A DNA stretch of 64,000 nt from Pseudomonadota bacterium (GCA_023451825.1 JAEXYA010000014.1:78347-142346); one strand, 5' to 3'; shown: positions 10,603 through 19,805, counted from the stretch's first letter. Notes: generated by a model from the sequence alone, not told the origin. Numbers and translations are program-made.

Positions 10603-11166
10603 TCAATCCTCCCTCAAATTGCCGGAGGACGGCGGAAACCGGGGACCAAACCGCTGCACTAGTTTGCGATCCAGACGCTGCGCGCAATGCGCCAGCGCGT
10701 TCTTCAACTCGATTTCCACCATGCGCTGCGAGATACCGATCTCGTCCGCGATGACGCGCAAGGACTTGCCCTCCACGCGCGCGGCATGCAGGATCGTCCG
10801 CCGCCGCGGCGTCAGTTCCTTGACGGCGTTCTGCAATGCTTTCAGCTCCGCCTTCGCCTCAACCGCCCGCTGCGGATCCGGCGCATCATCGACGATATCG
10901 AATGCGGTGATGGCGTCGGCCAATGACACGGTTCGTTTCTCTGACTTGAGTTTTCGAATGGCGATATTGATCGCCATGCGAAAGATATAGGATTTTGGGC
11001 GCTGAACCGACGGCAGATCCGTGCCACCGCTGAGTTCGACGAAGGTCTCCTGCAAGGCATCGCCCGCGAGTTCGGCCGATTTCAAGCGACGCGTCAAGGC
11101 CCGCTGCAAGTCGTCATAGTCATGGGTAAGGAGGCGGCGCAGGTCACTGCGGCTGGTCGCACTCAT
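10603..11166 (-). CDS. ECF-type RNA polymerase sigma factor (FecI-like), copy 1
   Basis: A 187-residue protein with sigma region 2 (about residues 10-75, including RPKSYIFRMAINIA) and region 4 (about 110-165, ELTPRRRTILHAARVEGKSL and a helix-turn-helix around IADEIGISQRMVE). This is the two-domain layout of FecI-class ECF factors. A longer upstream extension of the frame exists but overlaps the STN gene, and the ATG at 11166 sits two bases after the STN stop, which fits a coupled operon. It probably directs transcription of the downstream FHA gene, judged from the gene order and a motif shared by both FHA upstream regions. It is about as long as, and clearly related to, the sigma factor at 55178-55723. 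Confidence 0.92.
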   Translation of the reverse strand: MSATSRSDLRRLLTHDYDDLQRALTRRLKSAELAGDALQETFVELSGGTDLPSVQRPKSYIFRMAINIAIRKLKSEKRTVSLADAITAFDIVDDAPDPQRAVEAKAELKALQNAVKELTPRRRTILHAARVEGKSLRVIADEIGISQRMVEIELKNALAHCAQRLDRKLVQRFGPRFPPSSGNLRED

Positions 11167-11168
11167 AT

Positions 11169-11864
11169 TCAATGCTCGGGCGGAGTTGCTGCAGGCGAGC
11201 AGTAGCTCGCCATGACCGCCTTGTTCGGCAACAGAGCCACGGTCACCGGCTGCGGCATATGCGCAGGGGGAGCCGCATGCAGACGCACACCGCGCAGAGA
11301 CGTCTGAAGTTCGGAGATACTGTGATCGATGTCGCCGGGACGACCTGGCTCCAGTCGGCTGACAGCGCCCGTACCGTCGATCCACAGCCGGATGACCATA
11401 CGCTCCGGCATCGACATGCGATCGAAAACGCCGCACAGGCTCAACAGCAGCCCTTTCTGCAAGGCGGCGAAATACTCGTGATACCGCGCATCCTGGGCCA
11501 GTTGAGCCGCGGCTATTGCCCGTATGGCATCGTCGCCCGGATTGATCAGGAGATAGACACCTGACCGGACGGCCATCGGCACCAGGTCCGTTCCAGCCAG
11601 CAAGGCGCGCAATGCTTTGCCTTCGGCGCGCTCGCCACTGACAGGTGACGACTGCCGTCCGCGCGCGATGGCCCCGTCATAATAGACCTCGGCGCCCGTT
11701 GCTGCGCAAAACGCATCGATCGCCGTTGCGAGCGGCTGGGCCGGAATATCGAAGACTTCCGAATGGGCCGGGAGTGCTCCTGAAAACGCAAATGCAACGG
11801 CGAGTATCGCGCAACGACATATCGAGCGACACGCGACGAACACGCCTTCGATGCGACGGCTCAA
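11169..11864 (-). CDS. Stand-alone STN-domain signal receiver with TonB_C-like C-terminus, copy 1
   Basis: A 231-residue exported protein. It has a hydrophobic signal sequence (about 15-35), then an STN (secretin/TonB short N-terminal) domain (about 36-108, starting FDIPAQPLATAIDAFCAATG). The C-terminal part (about 150-212; MVIRLWIDGTGAVSRLEPGR) looks like a TonB C-terminal domain. There is no beta-barrel, so this is not a TonB-dependent receptor. In cell-surface signalling the STN domain contacts the FecR C-terminus. The start used is TTG at 11864, with GAGAG upstream; no in-frame ATG exists near the signal peptide, and GTG at 11843 is an alternative. VreA of the Pseudomonas Vre system is the closest architecture I know. 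The paralogue is at 55720-56412. Confidence 0.85.
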   Translation of the reverse strand: MSRRIEGVFVACRSICRCAILAVAFAFSGALPAHSEVFDIPAQPLATAIDAFCAATGAEVYYDGAIARGRQSSPVSGERAEGKALRALLAGTDLVPMAVRSGVYLLINPGDDAIRAIAAAQLAQDARYHEYFAALQKGLLLSLCGVFDRMSMPERMVIRLWIDGTGAVSRLEPGRPGDIDHSISELQTSLRGVRLHAAPPAHMPQPVTVALLPNKAVMASYCSPAATPPEH

Positions 11865-12397
11865 GCGAATGACTCTCTATCCAGGTCCAGATGGCTGCAC
11901 GCCGCCCGTTGCGGCAGCGCCCGCTCTTTAAGCCGACACAAACGAAACTATTGTGACACGGTTGACCTAAAGGATCGGGAGCGCACCGACGTTAACGGCT
12001 GCATCCTGCACTTGAGGCAACTTATATAGCTCTTTCAAAAACATACATGTTTGCAGTTATGCCCTTGTTGGCGCGCCATTTGGCGACCACTTCAAACAAG
12101 ACTGCGAACGTAACCGGGGTCACTCCCGAGGAGTGAGACCTCCGGAATCGACGTATCCACGAGCATCGGGTGGACACAACGCCGACTCGTTGCGTGCCCC
12201 TGAGATGGTCGGGATCACCGACATCGACCTTGCGCAGCGCAAGTAAATCGGTGCCGAATGAGTTCTCCGGCGTGGCTTTCAGCGCGGACGACACTGCATA
12301 GCAAGATCGCATTGCCGTGTAGCGCAAGCTGCGACATGCCCGTAACACGTATCGGTTACAACCACGCGAACCTGCGCGGTCATGATCAGCAGAATGA
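11865..12397. other. Intergenic region upstream of cassette 1
   Basis: These 533 bases separate the start of the STN gene from the end of the gamma-glutamyltransferase gene; both genes are on the minus strand. The stretch should contain the promoter of the signalling cassette, but no convincing -35/-10 pair, operator or terminator hairpin was recognised. A 159-codon minus-strand frame (12022-12501) overlaps the gamma-glutamyltransferase end and has no recognisable domain, so it was not called. Confidence 0.5.
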
Positions 12398-13975
12398 CTA
12401 GAATCCGAGCGCGAGGCCATCCTTTCGATGGTCAGACGCGCCGAGCAAAACGCCGCGATCGTAGTCGATCTGAATGGCCTGACAGCCGCCAATTCCGGCA
12501 TCCGCCCATTTGACGCTGTGTCCGCGTGTTGCGAGCTCGTTCTTTATCGAATCAGGAATGGTGGTCTCGAGCTCCAGCACGCCGTCGAAGGCGAATGAGC
12601 GCGGTGCTTCCGCTGCGGCCTGGATGTCCATGCCGCGATCCAGCACGTTCGTTAAGAAGTTCGCATGGCCACAGGCCTGGTAATGGCCGCCCATCACGCC
12701 GAACGGCATCACGGCACGGCCGTCCTTCATCACCATTCCCGGAATGATCGTATGCATGGGGCGCTTGCGCGGCCCCAATGAATTTGGATGGCCGGGCGCG
12801 GCGCGGAAGCTCCAGCCGCGATTATGTAGCAGCACGCCCGACTTGCGCGCATAGACTCCGCTGCCGAATGGATAGAACAGCGAATTGATCAGCGATACCG
12901 CGTTGCGATCGCGATCGACCACGGTCACATAAACCGTATCGCGATGCTCGATGTCGTCCCAGCATTCGGATTTAGAGGCCTTCGCCATGTCGATTTTGGC
13001 GCGGATACCGGCGATGTAGCGATCGGACAAGAAATGCGATGCATCGACCGTACCGATCGCGGGATCGCAAAAATACGCATCGCGGGCGCGGTAGGCTGCC
13101 TTGTTCGCTTCGGCGAGCAGATGAATGCGATCCATCTCGGACAGGCCGGCCATATCATAGCCGGCCAGAGTCCGCAGGATCATCAACGCCGCCAGGCCCT
13201 GCCCGTTCGGCGGACATTCGAACACTTCGTGCCCCTGATAGATGGCCGAGATCGGTGTCACGTAGTCGCTGCGCTGGGCCGCAAAATCCTCGGCCTCATG
13301 GACGCCGCCGATCGCACGCAGCGTCGCGATGATATCGTCGGCGACCTCGCCTTCATAGAAGCCGGCACGGCCTTCACGCGCCACGCGCCGAAGCGTCGCC
13401 GCGAGTGCCGGCTGGGCCCGTTTGTCGCCAATGGCCGGGGCCTTGCCACCGGGCAGGAACTGCGCCGCTGCATCGGGTAGGCTCTCGACCCGCGAGCGAA
13501 ACACGGCCCAGTCCGCAGCAACGCGCGGCGTGATGCGAAAGCCGTTCTCGGCGGCGTCGATGGCTGCCGCGAAGACGTCGGACAACGGTCGGCTACCGTA
13601 GTCGGCGCTCAACTGGCACCAGGCATCGATCGAACCCGGCACGGTGACGGCTTCCGGCGATGTTGGCGGAATATCGCGATTGCCCTCATCGACATAGCGG
13701 CCAGGATCCGTCTTGGCAGGCGTCCGGCCGGAGCCGTTCAGCGCAATAGGCTTGCCGCCCTTTGGCGAATACAGCGCAAAACAGTCACCGCCGATGCCGG
13801 TCATTTGCGGCTCGACCACGCCCTGAACGGCAACGGCCGCCAGCGCCGCATCGATGGCGTTGCCGCCTGCCCTGAGCATATCGACCGCGGCAAGCGTCGC
13901 CTGCGGATGCGAGGTCGCCGCCATGCCGCGCTCGGCGACGGCAACGGAACGGGCAACTGCCATGAAGTCGCGCAT
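12398..13975 (-). CDS. ggt: Gamma-glutamyltransferase family protein (Ntn hydrolase)
   Basis: A 525-residue enzyme of the gamma-glutamyltranspeptidase family, which self-cleaves and uses the new N-terminal Thr to hydrolyse or transfer gamma-glutamyl groups. Visible are the N-terminal AGGNAIDAALA motif, the predicted processing site HRDTVYVTVVD with nucleophile Thr347, and the oxyanion Gly pair in GVMGGHYQ (about 429-430). There is no signal peptide, unlike periplasmic Ggt, so it is likely a cytoplasmic member. The start at 13975 has AAGGA six bases upstream. It is the last gene of the amine operon, which suggests a role on gamma-glutamyl amides or peptides; the substrate is inferred and could be something else. 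Confidence 0.9.
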   Translation of the reverse strand: MRDFMAVARSVAVAERGMAATSHPQATLAAVDMLRAGGNAIDAALAAVAVQGVVEPQMTGIGGDCFALYSPKGGKPIALNGSGRTPAKTDPGRYVDEGNRDIPPTSPEAVTVPGSIDAWCQLSADYGSRPLSDVFAAAIDAAENGFRITPRVAADWAVFRSRVESLPDAAAQFLPGGKAPAIGDKRAQPALAATLRRVAREGRAGFYEGEVADDIIATLRAIGGVHEAEDFAAQRSDYVTPISAIYQGHEVFECPPNGQGLAALMILRTLAGYDMAGLSEMDRIHLLAEANKAAYRARDAYFCDPAIGTVDASHFLSDRYIAGIRAKIDMAKASKSECWDDIEHRDTVYVTVVDRDRNAVSLINSLFYPFGSGVYARKSGVLLHNRGWSFRAAPGHPNSLGPRKRPMHTIIPGMVMKDGRAVMPFGVMGGHYQACGHANFLTNVLDRGMDIQAAAEAPRSFAFDGVLELETTIPDSIKNELATRGHSVKWADAGIGGCQAIQIDYDRGVLLGASDHRKDGLALGF

Positions 13976-14015
13976 GATATTCCTTTAGCAGTTTGATGCA
14001 GACGCGCGAGGCGTG

Positions 14016-14288
14016 TCAGCGAGGGAGAACGGCTCGGTCGAGAGCCGAGCAAACAGGTCCGAGCAAGTGGCTGCCCGCCTCAAGGCCGCGGACGTGAATG
14101 GCCAAGGCAGCCGCAACGAGCACAACGATGACAGCGGCCGCGACGACCGCGCGTGCAACATCGCGCCCGACGCCGTATCGGCCGTCCGCGGTGCAATGCC
14201 CCTGCCCAAGGTGCAAACCGGGCATCCGGCTGCGTATCATCGACACGCCGGGTATCGCGGCAAGCAAGGCCAGGAGACAGCAGATCAT
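14016..14288 (-). CDS. Possible small membrane protein between amine oxidase and ggt
   Basis: A 90-codon frame in the operon direction, 25 bases after the amine oxidase and 40 bases before ggt. Its ATG has GGGAG nine bases upstream. Two hydrophobic stretches are visible (about residues 2-16 and 45-64, the latter AAAVIVVLVAAALAI), so it could be a two-span membrane peptide. I recognise no family. It fills a gap that would otherwise be 338 bases without a gene, but it may be a chance frame in GC-rich DNA. Confidence 0.35.
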   Translation of the reverse strand: MICCLLALLAAIPGVSMIRSRMPGLHLGQGHCTADGRYGVGRDVARAVVAAAVIVVLVAAALAIHVRGLEAGSHLLGPVCSALDRAVLPR

Positions 14289-14313
14289 GTCGGGCGTCTC
14301 CCGGCCGTTGCCG

Positions 14314-16320
14314 TCAGGACTTGCTGCAGCAGGACGCGGCCTGCGCGCCGGATGTATGGGTGCTCAGCACGCTATGACCATTGCGTTCGGGCGCGATGTC
14401 ATTGGCCGGATTGGCGGCAAAGAAGCCGTTCGGCTTCATCATGAAGCCCGCATATTCCACCGGCATCACCGGAAAATCCTCGGGCTTGCAGACATGCGTA
14501 TGGCCGAAGGAATGCCACAGCACGATGTCCGTGTTCTCGATGTTGCGGTTCTGCTCGATATAGCGCGGCAGGCCGTCACCGCCGGCATGCACATTGGGAT
14601 AATCGCCGCTGGCATATTTCTCGGCGGGGTCATAAGGCGTGACCCAGACATGTTTGGTGGCAAAGCCGCCACGCTTACGCACGAAGCTCCCCTCCTGCGC
14701 AAGCATCACCGGGCTCGGCGTCACGATCAGCTTGTAGCCGACGGGATTGCCGACGCTGTTCTTGCTGTTCGGATTGGTGACCTTCCAGTAACGCCCGCTC
14801 TGCCCGTCCGCGATCGCCGCTGCATCGCGCTCACGTGACAGCGTCTTGCTCTTGAGATCAAAGGCGTTGCCATAGGGATTGTCGGTTCCCCACGGACGCT
14901 GCGCGAATTCATGCTCGGTGACGGTGTTGCCGCCACCATCGAGGTCCATATGCATGCGCACATTGAAGAAGTGCTGATGCGTCGGGCCGCCGAGATTGTC
15001 ATCCACCATGCCACCCCAGGCATATTTCTCGCCGGGCATCACCGCAGCGGTCTGGATGATGCCCGTCAGCTTGGCCTCGAGCTGGATGGTGCCATCCTGG
15101 TAAAGATACCAGTAGAATCCGTAATCATAATTGCCGACGGTGGCGAAGAAGCTGATCACGAGGCGCCGCGACCGGCGCACCTCGAACAGGCCGTTGCGGA
15201 ATTCGTAATGCTTCCAGAGGATGCCGTAATCCTCCTCATGCATGCAAACCGCATTCTTCATCTCGAACGGCTGCCCCTGCTCGTCCGCCGCCGGGATGTT
15301 GAAATAATGGATGTTGCCCAGGCAGTCACAGCCGAGCTCGAGCGCATTGGCGAGCATGCCAAGCCCGTATTCGCCGGCATCGAAGGCCGATTTCCAATAA
15401 TGGTTCGCGGTCGGATCGGCGTAAGGCACCACCATCTCGGTCACGCTGGCGCGGTGGATGATTGATCGCTTGCGATCGCCGTCCTGATAAGCGAGCTGAT
15501 GCAGCACCAGCCCTTCACGTGGCGTAAAGCCGACTCGAAAGCTCCATTTCTGCCAGTCCACCTTCCAGCCATCGACCTTGAAGCTCGGCCCTTCCGGCTG
15601 CTCGATATTCAACGGCTTGATATCGGTGCGCGGATTGGTGTTTTCATGGGCGCCGTAATTCCGCTTCTTCTTCGGGATCGGAATGACTTTGTCATCGTCG
15701 AGGAGATCAACCACCTTCTGATGGATCAGATCGACCACCGCGACGACGCCCTCCACCGGATGCGCATAAGCGTTGTCCTGAAGCCCTTCGCGAAAGAACG
15801 TCACGGCGCGCAGGATGCGACGACCGCGTTCGAAATCACGATCGAAGAAGCCGGACGAGAACGGGTCGACCTGCGCCATCTCCATGTCCTTGTCCGACAT
15901 GCCGCGGCGGCGCATGGCGTTGCGCCAGCCTTCGTCTGCCTTCACGATATGCTCGCACAGCATGAATTCGGCGATCATCACCGGCGGTTGGCCATAGGGC
16001 GCATCCGCATTCGGCAATGGCTTGGTGTCGGTGATGCGCGATGCCGTGAGATCGAGGATGAACTCTGTCGCGGCGCCGGTCCCTGGTTCCAGCCCGACCA
16101 CAAAAGCTAGACGCGGCAGCGTTGCGCCGCCATCATAGCCGCGGAGCTCCGCCTTGCTCGGCTCTTCCAATCGCACGATCGGGAAGCGGCAACGCGGCGT
16201 CACGCCGCCATGCGCCTTCACGAGATCGCAGGCCATTCCGATCTCGGCCAGCGTCAGCGGATCGAGCGGATGGATCGCGGCCATGGCTTCACCGTGCTGT
16301 ATTTTTGGCATCACCGTCAT
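14314..16320 (-). CDS. tynA: Copper/TPQ-dependent primary amine oxidase
   Basis: A 668-residue copper amine oxidase that converts primary amines (for example phenylethylamine, tyramine or histamine) to aldehyde, ammonia and hydrogen peroxide. The cofactor site VGNYDYGFYW gives TPQ precursor Tyr398; the catalytic base Asp314 lies in SAFDAGEYGLG; copper ligands are His448 and His450 in PTHQHFF, plus a His in WHSFGHTH (603-609). There is no signal peptide, unlike the periplasmic E. coli enzyme, so it is closer to the cytoplasmic Arthrobacter type. AAGGAG precedes the ATG. The C-terminus ends in an odd Cys-Cys pair (QAASCCSKS). It is co-directional with a peptide-type transporter and near the paa genes, which supports an aromatic-amine substrate, but this is inferred. 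Confidence 0.93.
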   Translation of the reverse strand: MTVMPKIQHGEAMAAIHPLDPLTLAEIGMACDLVKAHGGVTPRCRFPIVRLEEPSKAELRGYDGGATLPRLAFVVGLEPGTGAATEFILDLTASRITDTKPLPNADAPYGQPPVMIAEFMLCEHIVKADEGWRNAMRRRGMSDKDMEMAQVDPFSSGFFDRDFERGRRILRAVTFFREGLQDNAYAHPVEGVVAVVDLIHQKVVDLLDDDKVIPIPKKKRNYGAHENTNPRTDIKPLNIEQPEGPSFKVDGWKVDWQKWSFRVGFTPREGLVLHQLAYQDGDRKRSIIHRASVTEMVVPYADPTANHYWKSAFDAGEYGLGMLANALELGCDCLGNIHYFNIPAADEQGQPFEMKNAVCMHEEDYGILWKHYEFRNGLFEVRRSRRLVISFFATVGNYDYGFYWYLYQDGTIQLEAKLTGIIQTAAVMPGEKYAWGGMVDDNLGGPTHQHFFNVRMHMDLDGGGNTVTEHEFAQRPWGTDNPYGNAFDLKSKTLSRERDAAAIADGQSGRYWKVTNPNSKNSVGNPVGYKLIVTPSPVMLAQEGSFVRKRGGFATKHVWVTPYDPAEKYASGDYPNVHAGGDGLPRYIEQNRNIENTDIVLWHSFGHTHVCKPEDFPVMPVEYAGFMMKPNGFFAANPANDIAPERNGHSVLSTHTSGAQAASCCSKS

Positions 16321-16361
16321 GACGAACTCCTTGCGAGCGCGCAGCGCTCCTCGTTCTAAGA

Positions 16362-17972
16362 CTATTGAAGACGCTCGCGGCCCGGCGCCGCTGCAAACAG
16401 CGTCTGCGTATAGGCATGCCGCGGATGAGCGAAGATCTCCGCAGTCGGCCCACTTTCCACGATCTCACCACCCTTCATCACCATGATGCGATCGCAGAGT
16501 TCGCCGGCGACGCGCAGATCGTGCGTGATGAAAAGCATCGCCAGGCCGAGCCGGCTGCGTAGGTCGGCAAACAGTTTCAACACCTGCGCCTGCACGGTCA
16601 CGTCGAGCGCCGACACCGCTTCATCTGCGATCAGGATCTGCGGCTCCGAAGCGAGCGCCCGCGCGATGCAGATGCGTTGGCGCTGACCGCCTGAGAATTC
16701 GTGCGGAAACCGGTGCATCACCTGCGCATCCATGCCGACGAGCTCGAGCAGCGCTGCGACCTTGTCGCGGGCGGCCTTCGGCGATGCACCGAAATTCACC
16801 ACGCCCTCGATCATGGACTGCCCGACCGACAAACGCGGATTGAGCGAACGATAGGGATCCTGGAATACAACCTGAATGTAGCGACGATGCGGTCGCAGTA
16901 TCGCGTTCGAGACCGCAGCAATGTCAGTACCAAGCAGATTGATCTCGCCCGATGTCGGCTTCATCAGCCGCGCCACGCAACGCGCCAGCGTCGATTTGCC
17001 GGAACCGGACTCCCCGACCACGCCGAGGATCTCGCCACGGCCGAGCGTGAATCCCGCATCGCGTACGGCATGCGTGATACGGCCGCGGCCGAACAGACCC
17101 CGATGACCATAGGTCATCTTCAGCCCTTTCACCGCCAGCACATCAGGCGACGGCTCTCGCGCTCTCGCCGCGACCTGGATGCCCTTCGGCACGGAATCGA
17201 TCAGCAGCCGCGTATAGGCCTGGGCTGGATTTCCCAATACGGCGTCGGTGCTGCCGCTCTCCACAACCACGCCCTTTTGCATCACTACCACGCGGTCCGC
17301 GATATCGGCGACAACGCCGAAATCATGGGTGATGAACAACACGCCGATATTCTTGCGCTTCACCAGATCCTTGATCAGCACCAAAATCTGCTTCTGCGTG
17401 GTGACGTCGAGCGCCGTGGTCGGCTCGTCGGCGATCAACAACACGGGCTCCAGCAGCATCGCCATGGCGATCATCACACGCTGGCGCTGTCCGCCGGAGA
17501 GCTGGTGCGGATAGGCATGCATCATCTGCGTGGCATTGGGCAGCAGCATGTCTTCCAGCGCGGCCAGCACACGTCTGTTGATCTCCGCCTTGCCGGGACG
17601 CTGAGGCGCATGCCAGACGATCAGTTCGGCGAGCTGCTCGCGCACCGTCATCACCGGATTGAGCGCCGTCATCGGCTCCTGAAAGATCATGCCGATGCGG
17701 CTGCCGCGCAGCGCGCGCAACCGCTCGGCCGATGCGCCGAGCAGTTCCTCGCCGAGCACCTTGATCGAACCGCCCGCTGGGATCAGGCCTTCGGGCAGCA
17801 GCCCCATGACACTGAAGGCGGTGACCGATTTGCCCGAGCCGGATTCGCCGACCACGCAGACGATCTGCCCTGCAGGCACGGTGATATCGATGTCCCTGAC
17901 GATGCGCCGGCCATCGACATCGCCCGCGAGGCCGACCGTCAGGCCGCTGATCTCGAGCACGGGATCGCTCAT
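16362..17972 (-). CDS. Fused double ATP-binding protein of oligopeptide-type ABC importer
   Basis: A 536-residue protein with two complete ABC ATPase domains, equivalent to DppD and DppF joined (as in GsiA/YejF). Domain 1 has Walker A GESGSGKS near residue 40, signature LSGGQRQR and Walker B LLIADEPTTALDV. Domain 2 repeats Walker A GESGSGKS near 320, signature FSGGQRQR and ILIADEAVSALDV. The start overlaps the permease stop by four bases (ATGA). It powers the importer formed with the two permeases and the binding protein upstream in the same operon. The substrate is not deducible; the company of an amine oxidase and ggt suggests peptides, amides or amines. Confidence 0.95.
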   Translation of the reverse strand: MSDPVLEISGLTVGLAGDVDGRRIVRDIDITVPAGQIVCVVGESGSGKSVTAFSVMGLLPEGLIPAGGSIKVLGEELLGASAERLRALRGSRIGMIFQEPMTALNPVMTVREQLAELIVWHAPQRPGKAEINRRVLAALEDMLLPNATQMMHAYPHQLSGGQRQRVMIAMAMLLEPVLLIADEPTTALDVTTQKQILVLIKDLVKRKNIGVLFITHDFGVVADIADRVVVMQKGVVVESGSTDAVLGNPAQAYTRLLIDSVPKGIQVAARAREPSPDVLAVKGLKMTYGHRGLFGRGRITHAVRDAGFTLGRGEILGVVGESGSGKSTLARCVARLMKPTSGEINLLGTDIAAVSNAILRPHRRYIQVVFQDPYRSLNPRLSVGQSMIEGVVNFGASPKAARDKVAALLELVGMDAQVMHRFPHEFSGGQRQRICIARALASEPQILIADEAVSALDVTVQAQVLKLFADLRSRLGLAMLFITHDLRVAGELCDRIMVMKGGEIVESGPTAEIFAHPRHAYTQTLFAAAPGRERLQ

Positions 17973-18856
17973 TTGAGCCCTCCTACCGAGCGTGCAAGAC
18001 GCGGATCGAGCATGTCACGCAAGCCATCGCCGAGACGATTGATGCCGAGCACGGTCAACGCGATACATATGCCTGGAAACAGCATCAGGCCCGGTCGCAC
18101 CTGGAAATACAGCCGCGCATCGGACATCATGTTGCCCCAGCTCGGGATCTCGTCGGGCATGCCGATGCCGAGAAAGGAGAGCGACGCCTCGATCAGGATC
18201 GCCGACGACGCAATGTAAGTGGCTTGCACGATGAGTGGCGCCAGGATGTTCGGCACGATGTGGCGGATCATCAGCACCGGCAGCCGCGTGCCCATGCTCG
18301 TCGCGGCCTCCACATAGGCTTCCTCGCGAACCGTGAGTACCACGCTGCGCACCATGCGCGCGACGCGCGGAATTTCCGGGATCGCGATGGCGATGCAGAT
18401 GGTGGTGATGGACGGACCGAGGCCGCCGATCAGCGCGATGGCGAGCAGGATCGCGGGGATCGCCATGATGCCGTCCATCATGCGCATCAGCACATTGTCG
18501 ATCCAGCGCACCATGCCCGCGACCAGGCCAAGCAGGCTGCCGAGGAGCACCGCGATGACGGCGACCGCCGCGCCGACGATGAGCGATACCCGGCTGCCAT
18601 AGACCAGCCGGCTCCAGATGTCGCGGCCGAGATTGTCGGTGCCGAGCCAGTTCACTGCACTCGGTGGCTTCAGTCGCAAGCGTGGCTTGATCGCTGCGGG
18701 ATCGACAGTCCAGAGGAGGTCCGCGAGAATTGCGATCAACGTCAGCATGACCAGGATGCAGAGGCCGAACAACACCGTTCGATTGCGCAACAGCTTGCCG
18801 GCGAAGCCGCGCCAGTGAAATGACGGTTTGGGAGTGTCGATCGAGATCGTGCTCAT
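17969..18856 (-). CDS. Peptide-type ABC transporter permease (DppC family)
   Basis: A 295-residue inner-membrane permease. An N-terminal DppC-type span (about residues 28-50, VLFGLCILVMLTLIAILADL) is followed by the binding-protein-dependent transport domain with five further hydrophobic segments and the ATPase-contact loop around VEAATSMGTRLPVLMIRHI. The residues VKWLG-like DNLGRDIWSRLVYGSR are typical of this family. It overlaps both neighbours by four bases (ATGA), so expression is translationally coupled. It pairs with the DppB-like permease just upstream. Confidence 0.94.
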   Translation of the reverse strand: MSTISIDTPKPSFHWRGFAGKLLRNRTVLFGLCILVMLTLIAILADLLWTVDPAAIKPRLRLKPPSAVNWLGTDNLGRDIWSRLVYGSRVSLIVGAAVAVIAVLLGSLLGLVAGMVRWIDNVLMRMMDGIMAIPAILLAIALIGGLGPSITTICIAIAIPEIPRVARMVRSVVLTVREEAYVEAATSMGTRLPVLMIRHIVPNILAPLIVQATYIASSAILIEASLSFLGIGMPDEIPSWGNMMSDARLYFQVRPGLMLFPGICIALTVLGINRLGDGLRDMLDPRLARSVGGLK

Positions 18857-19803
18857 TGCTGGCTGATCCTCGGATCGAAGAAGGAATAGCTGAGATCGAC
18901 GAGCAGATTGATCGCCACATAGGCGCCGCCGAATACGATGATCACCCCCTGGATCACCGGATAGTCGCGCGCCAACACCGAATCCACGACCAGACGGCCG
19001 AGGCCAGGCAGATTGAACACACTCTCGGTCACCACCACGCCGCCGATCAGCAGCGCGATGCCGATACCGACGATGGAGACAATTGGCACCGCTGCGTTAC
19101 GCAGCGCATGCTTGAACACAACCACGCGCTCCGGCAGCCCTTTGGCCCGTGCCGTGCGCACGAAATCCTCCGACAGCACTTCCAGCATGCTTGTGCGCGC
19201 AACACGCGCGATCAGCGCGACATAGACAAGGCTCAGCGTCAGCGTCGGCAAGGCCAGGTGCCAGAGAAAAAGGCCAAAACCCTGCTTCAGCTCGGCATAG
19301 CCCTGCACGGGAAACAGCTTGAACTGCATCGACAGCAGATAGATCCAAAAATAGCCGATGGCGAAAGTCGGCACCGCAAAGCCGGTCACCGAGGTCCACA
19401 TGGCAAATCGATCGAGCCAGCCGCCACGGCGCCACGCCGCCAGCACGCCGATCGGAACGCCGACCAGAACCGAGAACACGATCGTCGTGATCGAGACCGC
19501 GACGGTCGGACCGACGCGCTGCGCAATCAGCGCCGTAACGGGCTGCCCGGACACGATTGAGGTGCCGAGGTCGCCATGCAGCATCCGCCACAGCCAGTTC
19601 AGGAACTGCATCGCCAACGGCTGGTCGAGCCCAAGCCGCGCGCGAATGGCGGCGATCGCCGCGGGATCGGCATTGTCGCCGGCGAGCTGCGTCACCGGAT
19701 CGCCAGAAGCGAAACGCAGCAGCAAGAAGGCGATCAGCGCCACCATCGCCAGGACCGGGACGACAGCAACAGATCGCTTGAGGAGAACGCCGGCGATGGC
19801 CAT
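18853..19803 (-). CDS. Peptide-type ABC transporter permease (DppB family)
   Basis: A 316-residue inner-membrane permease. It opens with a hydrophobic span (about 9-30) and the DppB hallmark RFASGDPVTQLAG, followed by LGLDQPLAMQFLNWL and the transport domain; the ATPase-contact loop is near RTARAKGLPERVVVFKHAL. Its ATG lies two bases after the stop of the binding-protein gene. It forms the channel with the DppC-like partner, which overlaps it by four bases. Confidence 0.94.
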   Translation of the reverse strand: MAIAGVLLKRSVAVVPVLAMVALIAFLLLRFASGDPVTQLAGDNADPAAIAAIRARLGLDQPLAMQFLNWLWRMLHGDLGTSIVSGQPVTALIAQRVGPTVAVSITTIVFSVLVGVPIGVLAAWRRGGWLDRFAMWTSVTGFAVPTFAIGYFWIYLLSMQFKLFPVQGYAELKQGFGLFLWHLALPTLTLSLVYVALIARVARTSMLEVLSEDFVRTARAKGLPERVVVFKHALRNAAVPIVSIVGIGIALLIGGVVVTESVFNLPGLGRLVVDSVLARDYPVIQGVIIVFGGAYVAINLLVDLSYSFFDPRISQQ

Positions 19804-19805
19804 GC

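Noticed and set aside
12022..12501. A 159-codon minus-strand frame downstream of ggt
   Set aside because: It overlaps the end of ggt in another frame, has unusual composition and no recognisable family; probably chance, though a decayed fragment cannot be excluded.
18015..18920. A 301-codon minus-strand frame overlapping the DppC-like permease
   Set aside because: It is an out-of-frame shadow of the permease with His/Arg-rich composition.
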